A stretch of 64,000 nucleotides of DNA from Glebionis coronaria (taxonomy: Eukaryota > Streptophyta > Magnoliopsida > Asterales > Asteraceae), in assembly GCA_025667525.1 (NCBI GenBank), contig CM046882.1:502394792-502458791 (forward strand), given 5' to 3'. Shown here piece by piece: positions 44,699 through 55,600 of this stretch (positions within the stretch are counted from its first letter, which is position 1; each line of letters opens with the position of its first letter). Below the pieces are notes generated by a model. It had not been told where the DNA came from and made no database searches. It saw only the letters and a list, made by a program, of their open reading frames with translations. A program made the translations under genes and the position numbers.

Positions 44699-47550
44699 GG
44701 TCACTCCAAACAAGGGTGTTACCCTAGTTACAATAATAAAATAAACCTAGCATACTATGCTTGTCTTGAGCTCGTAGTCTTCGTCTTCCTTTTTCTTTTT
44801 CTTTTCTCGTGAACATGCTGATGTGATATTTGATATCAATCTTGAGCATTAATCTCTTGCCTTGATCTCGTGCATCCATCACTTGCGATCTTCGCCTCTT
44901 CGTGACACCATGTCCCACATACTTATACCTTTTGTAATTCTTGAAAGCTTCAGAGTTCAATACCGCGGAAGACTTAACTTTTAGGCTTTCTTGAATTAGA
45001 TGAGATATTAAGTGTATAAAGTATAAGCATGCGGGGAAGACTTCTTCTCGGATTCCGCAACGCCACCGTCTTCAAATGTCGCAACATAAGTAGACACGAA
45101 CGAAATGGCTTTGAACATTTCATTCTAATTCGGTAGCATTTTACCTCCGGTCGGTGAAGACCGTTGGACGATATAAAATATCGTACTTGTGGCAGGTAGA
45201 TTTAATTAAAAATCACCTTGACAAGATTTCGTGGGTAAACCCGTTCTCTTTACTCGACCGTCCAAAGCTGACTGCGAACGTAAAGAGTGAATCATTTGGA
45301 TAAAATTATCCGCATGATTGAAGCCGTCAATTCTGATTCCTGGAACAAGTTTGATTCATTAAAGAATCGCACCATCGTTGCTTTCCAGTTGTCACGAGCT
45401 TGATTCATATTGAATCTTGCAAGTTACCTACCAAGTGCTGTTTAAGGTTAACACTAGAAGGATTTCCACTCATCACTGTGAACACTAAGGTATCACTCTG
45501 AGTGTTCTGGCAAGATCACTATAATATTGCATAGAGGCCTGGAACGTGTTTAAGTTCAGCTAAGAATTAAACCGTTGTTGCTTTCCAGTTATCACAAGTT
45601 TGATTCATAAAGAATCGCACAAGTCACCTACCATGAGCTTTTTGATATTCACTCAAGAAGGTTTTCCATCTTCATTGTAAATACTTTCGTATTACTCGGA
45701 TGTTTAGGCAAGATCATGAAGATTTTGCGTAGGACTCTTAAGATCTTTCTTACTTTTCATAGTGTATGAAGAAGCAAGGAATTATGAAAGTGTGTCCTAA
45801 TGAGATATTTGATGATCTCAAATGGCTCTAGACTCGATCGTGCACTTTGGATTTTAGTGATCGGAGGCTGGAGAGGAGTGCCACCATTTCAATACCTATT
45901 TATTCGGAGTGAATAAATCAATAGATAATGTGTTGTCTCTGTGTGATTAAAACAAATACCTTTTGAGAGATATCTGAGTTAGCTGGGATGGGTTGTGCAT
46001 TGCATCACTGGGTCCATGATGTCTATCTTCAATATCAAGAATCATTAAAAATGATCTCAATAGCATATTTATTGACCCGGTTTCTGCCTAAAGTTGTAAG
46101 GAGGGCTTCTTTCTTTACACCCTTTATCTTTACAATTATTTTTCATTCTTCAACCTATTCAATGCTTACCAATACGTCATAAATAGCACCTTGTTGTGAT
46201 TGTTCCAGTGCTAACCTAAGTACTTGGTCGGCATTCAGCTACGTTCACAATCTTTCTCCAACTTTCCTAAGGACTACTATTTCTAGCTATGGAATGTATT
46301 TCTAGCTATGGAATGTCCTTGGGAAGATTCCTCCGGTCCTGGAAGAATCATAGGACTTAACCTATCCTACCATCCTTATGTCACCACAACTTCATCGTCG
46401 TGAAATAAATGGGTTGTAGGTAAGTATAAATTACCATGAAATCCATTTTTGATGTGCAAATCCGTTTTGCTCCCCCTTAACATATGCCACGATATTCGAA
46501 ATCATTTCGCATATGTCGGGATGAGCCAGCACATTGAGTCAAACCATTTGTGATAATATCCCATATTAAATCATATTTTCTCCCCCATATTAAAAATATT
46601 AACCCAATCGATGTTTTTGTTGATTTAATGAAGTTTTAACAAAGGTTTTGGGAAGAAACATGCAAGTCCATTTATCTTCATGATACCAAATATATGAGAT
46701 ATGATACCGATTTGTAACATGATCACATATTCACCATATTAGAAAAAAATTGACAAGGTTGGACCTGATTGATGAGAACATCATATGATAAGATCAAATG
46801 GTTCTTGTTAGCATATGTTGGTCGCCTCATCACGTCTGAAGTCATCTCTTGACACCACATGTACGATTGGTATTGTTGTCTGAACACCAACTTGTGAACT
46901 TGGCACGTTCGGTATCAAAGATTCTAAATTCTTGAAAATTGCTCCCCCTCAATTTTTGACCCGTGTTCTATCGAAGAGCTATAGTCGTCGGTTGAGTAGT
47001 CGCATCGTCGAGTATGTAGATACCAATTGTAGATTGCTATGGTTGTAGAGATGATAGCTTCATAAAAACAAGACTTCTCTTGTTTTAACAAATAAATGCA
47101 CTGAAACGTACATATATTTGTGTTAGACCAAGTTATAAAGTAAACTTGATCCCTTACAAGGTTTTAAAGTAAACCTTGCCCGAGAAAATTAATTCCCGTT
47201 GCGAGCCAAAGCTTTCATAAGAAATACTTGACTTTAATGTGAAAACCGGGTTGCAGTCAGAAGTAACTACAAGCCATAAGGGCATGTTTTATGAAATATT
47301 TAAAACTTTTGTACGAACTCTATTTATGGCGCCGTGTCAATATTAATCGACATTTCTAAGGCCGTAAATATTATCGTACCAAAAGACATGCCTTTGAAAA
47401 TGAAGTAAAAATATTTTTGGATTTTTATGAATTTTTTAATTTTTATGGTTTTTATATGGTTTTATATTTTTGTATTTTGCTTTTGTGGATAAAAATATAA
47501 ACAATATATACATATGATCACCAAGGATACGGAGAATAGTTTTACCACCA
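44699..47550 (-). other. Element C 3' non-coding region
   Basis: There are 2.85 kb between the RNase H stop and the purine tract without a frame carrying a domain on either strand. Two direct-repeat segments of about 200 bp lie at about 45370-45540 and 45560-45740 (TTGCTTTCCAGTTNTCAC, AAGTTACCTACCA/AAGTCACCTACCA). A short duplication TTTCTAGCTATGGAATGT occurs at 46270-46315. Most copia elements have little DNA here, so this may contain an old insertion or a decayed extra ORF. Confidence 0.5.
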
Positions 47551-47978
47551 CTATTCTTTCGCTTCATCTGCCAATTCCTTTAGAGTCTCAGGCGAGAAAG
47601 TTCTCATTCCTAGCTTGTGGGCCAAAAATTCAATTCGAGCGCGATCTAAAGCCTTCGTGAAAATATCCGCCAATTGATACTCAGATCGGACAAAGTAAAG
47701 CTCGATCACTCCATTTTCCACTTGCTCCTTGATGAAGTGGTAGCGAATGTCAATATGCTTTGACCGGGAGAATTGAACGTTGTTGCAGCATAAGGCAATT
47801 GCACTCTTGTTGTCACAGTACATCGGAATTTTGTTGAAACCTAGACCATAGTCGGTTAATTGCGATCTCATCCAAAGAATTTGAGCACAGCAACCGGACA
47901 TAGCTATGTATTCTGCTTCCGTACTTGAAACTGCAGCACTTTTCTGCCTTTTCGATGCCCAACTGATTAGTCGATCTC
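47551..47978 (-). pseudogene. Element C RNase H, truncated by element E
   Basis: The minus strand from 47978 encodes [20 protein letters not shown], then [40 protein letters not shown] and LADIFTKAL, the C-terminal copia RNase H, and ends with a stop at 47551 after ELADEAKE. No stop interrupts it. Upstream codons beyond 47978 belong to the LTR of element E and are unrelated. Confidence 0.85.
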
Positions 47979-49174
47979 TGATGAGACGGCTTTTATACAT
48001 GGTCTCATCGTTCTTTTTGGACTCAAAATGCATTAAATATCATCAAAATACCCAAATATATGCTTGTGTTTGTTGCTTGTGTAATTTAGGTACGGATATT
48101 GAGAAAATGACAAAAGATCACAAGAATCACGCAAAAACGAACACGGGAAACGAAGCCGCACGATGAACCAAGCCCTAGTGAGGAATTTTCCAAAGAAAAC
48201 CCTTGAAGATTTGAAGAATGTTGAAGATTGGTCCTCCAAGTTTGAAGAATTGACACTTTATACCCTTGTATCTTCATAATTACAAGTTTGGTCCCTAAAG
48301 TTTGTCAAAATTACAAAAAGGACCTTTAACTTTGAAGAATTGGCAAATTTAGTCCCTCATCAAATCTAAATTGTCAAAAATGGTCCTCCAAGAAGTCAAC
48401 CAACAAGTCAAAGCCTTGAAGATTGAAAATATGGCAAATTCAGTCCTTGGAAAATGAAGATATTGCATAAATGGTCCTTGTTTCAAGTTTACAAAAATAT
48501 TGAGCCAAAAATGACAAGTGCTGAAAGTTTTTAACAAAGGAAAAGGGGTTTTGAGTATTTAAATAGCAAATGAACAAATAAGGAAGGCCAGGGGCCAAAT
48601 CTGTCAAACATTATAACTTCTCTCCTCCAGTCACAAAGTGACACATCACCCGACCCACCCAAACCATTTACCCAAAACCCGACCCATACCAATACCTAAC
48701 CCGGTTAAACCTTAATTAAAAGAACACGTTTCATATTTTTAATCATCTTCTTTCCTTAAACACTTTTACCCTAAAAAAATCAAAACCCGTCTTCACCTTA
48801 TGAACCCTAATTTTTCCCCAAATCCCAAGTTCATAATTAATACCTAATCTACTCCAGATTAGAAATTGGTCATGGATAAAACCCAAACCCACTTTTAAAA
48901 CTCCCATCACTCTCACCCCTGGTCCCCAAAACCCCACCCAGTCACAAGAAAACAAGATTGCACCAGAAGATCAACGATTTGGAAAGCTTGCTTATTGCCC
49001 ACAACAAATCCAACGCACAAGATTCCTCCATACAGCTCAGCAATCACATGATTTTCAAGAAGATTTCAAAAACAGCATCTTCAAAGGATATCCGAATATC
49101 CTTCAAGGGCATTCATGGAAATTCGTCTACTAGGGTTAGCTTTTTCTTTGATTCTAGAACCTGCTGTGACCCTC

Positions 49175-49182
49175 TATATAAA
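49175..49182 (+). promoter_or_regulatory. TATA box of element E
   Basis: TATATAAA followed by GGGCGAATAGGG. The same site is at 61420-61427 in the 3' LTR. Confidence 0.6.
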
Positions 49183-49408
49183 GGGCGAATAGGGTTTTAT
49201 TTTTTTTTTGTCTCGGATTTCTTGTAATTTACTTTTATGAATGAAAAGTTAAAGTTTTTAAAAAGCATCCGAGTTCCATTTTAATTTAATGTTCGTGTTT
49301 AAGTTTATAATATTTACAATTGTGTTGAAGTTTTCTGCTTAAGTTTTTCAGTTAAGTTAATTGAAGTTGATTCAAGTTTTCAGCTTTTTGTTTAAAATTA
49401 ATCTGTTC

Positions 49409-49448
<40 letters not shown>

Positions 49449-50509
49449 TACTTGTGTTTTTTTTTTTTTTTGTTTTTTTAACTTGCAGGTTTGAATTGTT
49501 TGTTGATCTGTGTTCTGCACCAATCCGGATTGGTTTGGAGGTGGATAATCTTCCACTAGACCCTTGGATGTAAGGGTCTTTGGTAAGGTCTTTGGTTCCC
49601 TTTTTCAAAATTTCAGAAAATACATGTTGAATGATCTTGGGTGATTTGATGGTATAAGTTGTTATAAGCTATTGATTCATGCTCTTTTATGTGTGTATGC
49701 ATGATAGATGCTAGATGGGTCAAGTGTGAATGAGTTTTTGAAGTTTTTATTGAAAAAAGTTAGGTTTCAGTTTTTACTAGGGGTGTTTGGATCCTAGTAT
49801 TAGCAGGGTAGAATTTTTTATTTAAGCTTTCATAGGGTGGTAGAAGGGTCGGTTAGTGTTGAGTTTTGTTGTTGTTAGTTAGTAAGCCAGATTAGAAGGA
49901 GTTTGAAACAATTTGTGAGGTTTTAAAAGTGGAAAGGTAGTCAAAAATCTGTGTTGCCATATCTGCTTGTTTTTTTTCTCATAATTTGTTGCTTGATCTT
50001 GGATTCATGTTGAGTATTAGTGTTGCTTGAGGTTTGATTTTGCTTGTGTGCTTTCTTGTGAGTATATGTGCTTGGTTTGAGCTCCTAGAAATCACTAGGT
50101 TACATGATATAAGCATATAAGTCCTCAGGTCCATCCATTTTACATCAGAGAGTTAATAAGCCTATTTGTGCATTGAATTGGCTTATTTGTGTATTTGTTT
50201 TGTGTGATTTTGATTGCTAAGTGATTTAATCTTGTTGTCAAGTGACTTCTTGTGCTCAAAGGAGCACAAGAGTGCCCCAACTGTCCACAAATAAGCATCC
50301 AAATAAGCTCAATAAGCCCAAGTCCTCTTGGCTTAAAAACAATTCCAAATCTGCTTGTGTTTAAACACATACTGTCCACGTTTTGTTAATTAATTGGCTT
50401 AAATTCAGTATAAAAAAAGAAGTTTGGAGTCAGATTATAAGCTATACAAGTGTTTAAGTTAAAGGTTAAAAGCAAAAAAAAAAAATACTAGTTGCTTTCG
50501 TTTCACAAG

Positions 50510-50616
50510 CTGCGCCGCAAGACCCAACCTGTTGCGGCGCAACTGAAAGAGCTGCAAATCAAGGTACCCTCGCAACACTAGTTGCGGCGCAAGGTACAAC
50601 CTGTTGCGGCGCAACA
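50510..50616. repeat. TTGCGGCGCAA cluster in the element E LTR
   Basis: GTTGCGGCGCAA(C/G) occurs near 50532, 50580 and 50603, with the related CTGCGCCGCAAG near 50510. It is the most GC-rich spot of the LTR and directly precedes the tRNA-like segment. It recurs at about 62751-62857. Confidence 0.7.
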
Positions 50617-50632
50617 AAAGTGAAAAAAAAAG

Positions 50633-50700
50633 GGGTGCCAGGACTCGAACCCACACCCTCTCGCTCAACAGCACTACGTGTTAACCAATTGCCCTTGGGA
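50633..50700 (-). ncRNA. tRNA-like / SINE-like Pol III segment
   Basis: On the minus strand the sequence has a D-arm-like CAATTGGTTAACACG, then a perfect B box GGTTCGAGTCC (plus 50641-50651), a pairing T-arm, and a run of nine T directly downstream (plus-strand A run at 50624-50632), the usual Pol III terminator. The anticodon arm is irregular, so it is more likely a tRNA-derived SINE head or tRNA relic than a working tRNA gene. A second copy is at about 62874-62941 in the 3' LTR. Confidence 0.5.
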
Positions 50701-51900
50701 CTTTTACTGGTAATACTTTACCAGTTTGATTACTAAGGGACTAATTGGTTTGGGCTTATTCTTCTAGCCGTAGCTTTTTCTTAGCTAATTTAGCTTATCC
50801 AATAAGCTTGACGACCCTAGCTTATTTTTCTTAGGTTGATATTAGGAAAGCTGATTTTTCTGTTTTAAATTTTTATTTTTCTCTTTATTCAATTATTTAT
50901 TAGGATTATTTTTTGTTTTAATCTTAGAAAGCATATTAAAAATAGTAGACAGTAATTAAAAAACAAAAAAAAATAGTTTTTAAGTTTCATTTTATATTTT
51001 TTGAGGTTTACATTAAATTAACTTTTCAAAAACTTTAATTTTTGATTTTATTTGATTTTAGGTTTTTTATTAAACTTTAAAAATTAATATAAAATTAATT
51101 AAGAGGTTTTAGAAACTTTAATTTACATTTTCTTTCTAGTTAGAATATTTAGGATTTTTGAGAATTTTTTAGAATTTATTTAGGAACTTTTAATTTTTTT
51201 GATTATTTTATTATTATTTTATTCATTAAAATAAAAAGTTTTATTTTAATTTCTTTTTCATTTTTCCTAGATTCTATAGCATTAATTAGGACTTTTCCCA
51301 TTTGTAGAATAATTTTTAGGCCTTTCAATTAATTTTTAGATTTAATTTAAGATTTAATAGATTTTAATAGTTTTTAGGAGTTTAAAAATAGTTTAATTTG
51401 ATTTTAAAATTTTTAAAAATAGTTTTTAGCTTAATTAGGATATTTTTGAGGTTTACAAATTATAAAATCTTGTTTAGGGCTTTTTAATAATTAAAAGTGA
51501 TTTTTAGGGCTTTAATTAGCATTAAAAAGTCATTATTTAATTAATTAAAAGGTTTTAGCAAGTTTGGATTTTTTGTAAACTCTTAGAATATTATTTGGGA
51601 TTTTTAGGAATTTTTAGAAATTTTTAGGTTAAAATTTTAATTTTCGTCGTTTTTACGGTTTTACGTTTACGCCTTTTTCGTCATAGTTTAATTAGTTTTC
51701 GTAACCGTCAATTCTTTCCTTTCTTATTTCTTTTTCAATCAATATAATCTCAAACCAAAAATCAATTCAACACACAACGCACTTGCCTCCTTGGGAAACG
51801 AACTTGCTTGGTCATTGGTGCTCGGTTTTCCTAAACCGACACTTAACGCTTACCACTATTTATACCTCCTTTTCCTAAAGGTCGTATTTCACTACAACCA

Positions 51901-51920
51901 TTTTGGCGCCGCTGCCGGGG
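51901..51920 (+). promoter_or_regulatory. Primer-binding site of element E
   Basis: TGGCGCCGCTGCCGGGGA at 51904-51921, the Athila-type site for aspartate tRNA, three bases after the LTR. Confidence 0.85.
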
Positions 51921-51921
51921 A

Positions 51922-52651
51922 GGCGTGTTGTGTTTTGGTTGAACCATTGTTGTTTTTCTTATTAGCCATAATAGTATTTGTATTAATAGCACTCTATTAA
52001 TACGTATTATCGTTTTTCGATTTTTTTGTGAATATTATTACTATATTGTATACGTAGAACAATAAAATCACAAGTACTCCAAATACGTGAGAAATCACAA
52101 CCTTGACTTGGGAGGTCATTACCCAATCATTGTATTCGAATCTCAAACCAAAGAAAAAGGCAAAAATAGATAAATACTTTCGTGAAGCTTGATTTTGATA
52201 ATACAAACTATAAGGTGGGTATAAGGCGGTTGTATTTCACGACCTAAAGGAAAAAGGCTCTTAAGTGCTTCGCGCCGCCTCGTTTCCTCCGCTTGCTTGT
52301 GCGTATTTGATTTTGAGAGTGAATCGAGGGTTTTGCCGCCCAAAGTATTACTAAGTATCATATATATTTTCTTGGTTTCATTTGATTAAACCCTCTTGAA
52401 CGATTTGGTGTTCCACCATCGTTCTAAAGTCATCGAAGACGTTCACTTCACGTGTTCGTTTTCATTCCTTGAGGCTTCGTTAATCAAGAGATTTGATTAG
52501 TGAGGAGATTTGTAGATTTTGGTCTACCTAATACATTCCAAAAAATCCAAAAAAGTTAAAAACAATCAAAAACCACAAAAAAAAAATTGAAAAAGTAAAA
52601 AAATACCAAAAAGAATCTTCTTTGCTCGCCTTCTCGTTGTACGTGACGTTT
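51922..52651 (+). other. Leader of element E
   Basis: Untranslated leader of 730 bp with short upstream frames. A poly-A-rich stretch lies just before the gag start (52550-52615). Confidence 0.6.
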
Positions 52652-55600
52652 ATGCAAACTCGCTCTAAAGCAAGACGTGCTCGTAAACGAAGAAACAAAT
52701 CACTCACTCCCACTAGTGAGGACTCTCCTATTGACGAACCCATTGTAGTGAAAGAAGCACCCATGGCTAATCGAACTATGATGGAGTTGCTTCAAGCACC
52801 CACCGAGGGTTATGGAGAAGCGATTGTGATTCCCGCTATCCTTGCGGAGAATTTTGAGGTTAAGACGGGTTTGTTGTCCATGATTCAAAACAACAAGTTT
52901 CGAGGGGACGAAAAGGACAACCCGCATAACCACATTCGCCAATTTAATCGTCTCACCGCCACGTGCAAGTTTAAGGATGTTTCAAACGACTCGATTAAGA
53001 TGATGCTTTTTCCGTATTCCTTAGCGGGGCCCGCAAAAATTTGGTTAGAGAAAGAGCCACCCAATTCTATATTGACGTGGAAGGATCTCGTTTCAAAATT
53101 CGTGAACCAATTTTTTCCGCCCTCTAAGACTACGCACTTGAAAAACGAGATTTCAAAGTTTTCGCAAGAGTTTAATGAGAGTTTTTCAACGGCTTGGAAT
53201 AGGTTTAAGGAAATGTTGCACGAATGTCCTCATCATGGTTTTTCCGACTTGCATCAAATAGACACGTTTTACAATGGCTTGAACGATCATGAGCGTGATT
53301 ATCTTAATGCCGCCGCGGGTGGTAATTTCTTGTGTAAGACGGTCGAGGAAGCATTGGTAATTATTGAGAATAGGTCTAAGGTGTATAATCCTCGTAGCAC
53401 GTCGAGTGTTCGTAAGGCTTCGTCTTCATCTTCACCTAGTTTGTCACACACCGTTGATGCTTGCCAGGTAGAGGCTAATTTGGAGAACAAAATTTTTGAC
53501 ATAGTGAAAGGCTTGTTAGTTGAGTTTAAAGTTGGTGAACAACCCGCTCCCGCTACGATTAAAGCGGTTGAGGTTTCATGTATGTATTGTGGTGGAGCTC
53601 ACGATTATTCCGAGTACATTACCAACGGTGGTAACACTTCGAGTGCCTACGCGGCCGCGGGAACTTATAACCAAAACGGTCAAGTTCCTCGCACTAATCA
53701 ATTGACTCCACCGGGTTTTTCACCAAATCAAAATGCTAACAATTATCGAAACAATCAAGTTGGTTACCAAAACAATCAAAGGAACAATTATAAGGGTAAC
53801 AACAACTATGGGAATCAAGGGAGTAGTAGTAATAGCCAATTGCAAAATCAAAATCAAAACCGCAATTTTCAAAATGCAAGTCAAGCTCTTCAAAATAACA
53901 AAGAACTTCCATTGGAATTTTTGAATTACACTACTTCAAATGAAAAGATTATGGAAAACATTCAAGAGCAAATGGCTAATCAAGCTAAGGAAACGGCTAA
54001 GAATGCAAAGGAGTTAGCTACTTTCATTAAGGAAAATCTAGCCATGAGGAATGAATTGAAAAATGACTTTGCTAACCAAATTCGAGGTCAAAACAACAAG
54101 ATAGAGCAAAGTCATGCTAGGCTTGAACAAAGAATTGACCAAAAAGCCGCTAGCCAAGATGTGAAGTTTAATAATTTTGATGCTAAGCTTAATACAATTT
54201 TAGAATGTGTAATGGTGAACAAAGCCTCTACTTCGGGTGGTTTGCCTAGTAACACCGTTTCAAACCCGAAGGGAGAGATGAAAGTGATTACCATACGTAG
54301 TGGTAAGGCACTTAAAGAACCGACTCCTCAACCAATTACTCCAACGGTGGAGGAAATTGAGGAAGAATCCGAGGTGGTGGTCGAAAAGGAGCATATTTCA
54401 AGCCCACAAAGTACCGCTCATGCCACGCCTACGGTTGACCCATCACCCATATTGGAACCCGAGATTCCAAAGGCTATGCCTATGCCCCAACCCACACCAC
54501 CCTTGCCTTACCCATCGAGACTTAGGAAGGAGAAACGACAAGAGCGCGACAACTATCAATTTGAGCTTTTTATGAAAATGTTTCGTGATTTGCACTTTAA
54601 TGTGAGTTTCGCCGATGCCTTGGTCATGATGCCTCGATTTGCCGCTAACTTTAAGAGTATGTTGAACAACAAGGAGAAATTACAACAAAAGTCTAGTTGT
54701 TCGTCGGTTTATCTTAATCGCATACCTCAAAAAGTCGGTGATCCCGGTAAATTTTTGATCCCTTGTGCAATTCAAGATATGGAAGAATGCTATGCCTTGG
54801 CCGATCTTGGTGCTAGCATTAACTTGATGCCACTTGCAATCTACAAGTCGCTCAATCTTCCTAATCTTACTCCTTCACGAATGTCTATTGAGTTGGCCGA
54901 CCATTCCACGATTCTTGCATGTGGTTTGGCGGAAGACGTTTTTGTGAAAGTGGGGAAGTTCTACTATCCCGTAGACTTTATTGTTGTTGACATCCCCACG
55001 GATCCTCAAGTTCCTCTTATTTTAGGTCGTTCGTTTTTAGATACGTCTATGGCTTTGATTGATGTGCATGCTAGAAAGATCACCTTACGTTTCAACGACG
55101 AGGAACTTGTTATAAACGCAACTCAAAATTCTCAACTTTCTCATGTTTATTCCGTTGCTACCATAAACCTCGTTGACATGATCGACGTGGTTTGCGAGGA
55201 ATTTTCACAAGAAGTTTTAGGGTTTGGTGATGAAGAAACTAGTGGCAATCCCACTATGTTAGATCCTATTCTTGATAATTCGACACCAACCTTCACTCCT
55301 TTCGAAGGTGGTGGTTTTACGTTGGAAGAATTCGATGTTCCACGTACTTGTGACGAAGACCTCGACAACTATGAGGACTTCTCGATTATCAAGGATTTTC
55401 TCAACGATTTCCCATTTCCTCCACCCGAGGAGGTTATGAGTATCGAGCCCAAATCTTCACTTGAGGAACCACCTATCCTCGAGTTGAAAGATTTACCTCC
55501 TCACCTCGAGTATGTCTATTTGGAGGAGGACGACAAGTTGCCGGTTATTATTGCGAAGGAACTTTCGAATGATGAAAAAACCGCACTTGTCGATGTTCTT

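Larger units (their letters stand above)
44365..47978 (-). mobile_element. Element C: minus-strand Ty1/copia, 3' part, interrupted by E
   Basis: The 3' LTR (44365-44683), purine tract, a 2.85-kb 3' region and the end of RNase H are present. Element E cuts RNase H at 47979; the rest of C must lie right of E. The flank ACATG (44360-44364) is the predicted left target duplication. The LTR belongs to the same family as that of D, so a relative of D inserted into D in opposite orientation. Confidence 0.8.
47979..51900 (+). repeat. 5' LTR of element E
   Basis: 3,922 bp, TGATGAGACGG to CACTACAACCA. TATA box TATATAAA at 49175-49182. It contains a poly-A run of about 34 at 49410-49443, a poly-T run at 49458, a TTGCGGCGCAA cluster, and a tRNA-like segment at 50633-50700. 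The AT-rich 3' third (50820-51720) has no feature beyond repeated TTTTTAGG words. Confidence 0.9.

Noticed and set aside
47979..48033. N-terminal extension of the element C RNase H frame (MHFESKK...)
   Set aside because: These codons lie in the LTR of element E; the open frame across the junction is accidental.
49372..49608. Frames containing long lysine or phenylalanine runs in the element E LTR (also near 61655)
   Set aside because: They are translations of poly-A/poly-T tracts that differ in length between LTRs.
50633..50700. Functional tRNA gene
   Set aside because: The T-arm is good but the anticodon arm is irregular and the acceptor stem does not pair convincingly, so only a tRNA-like label is kept.
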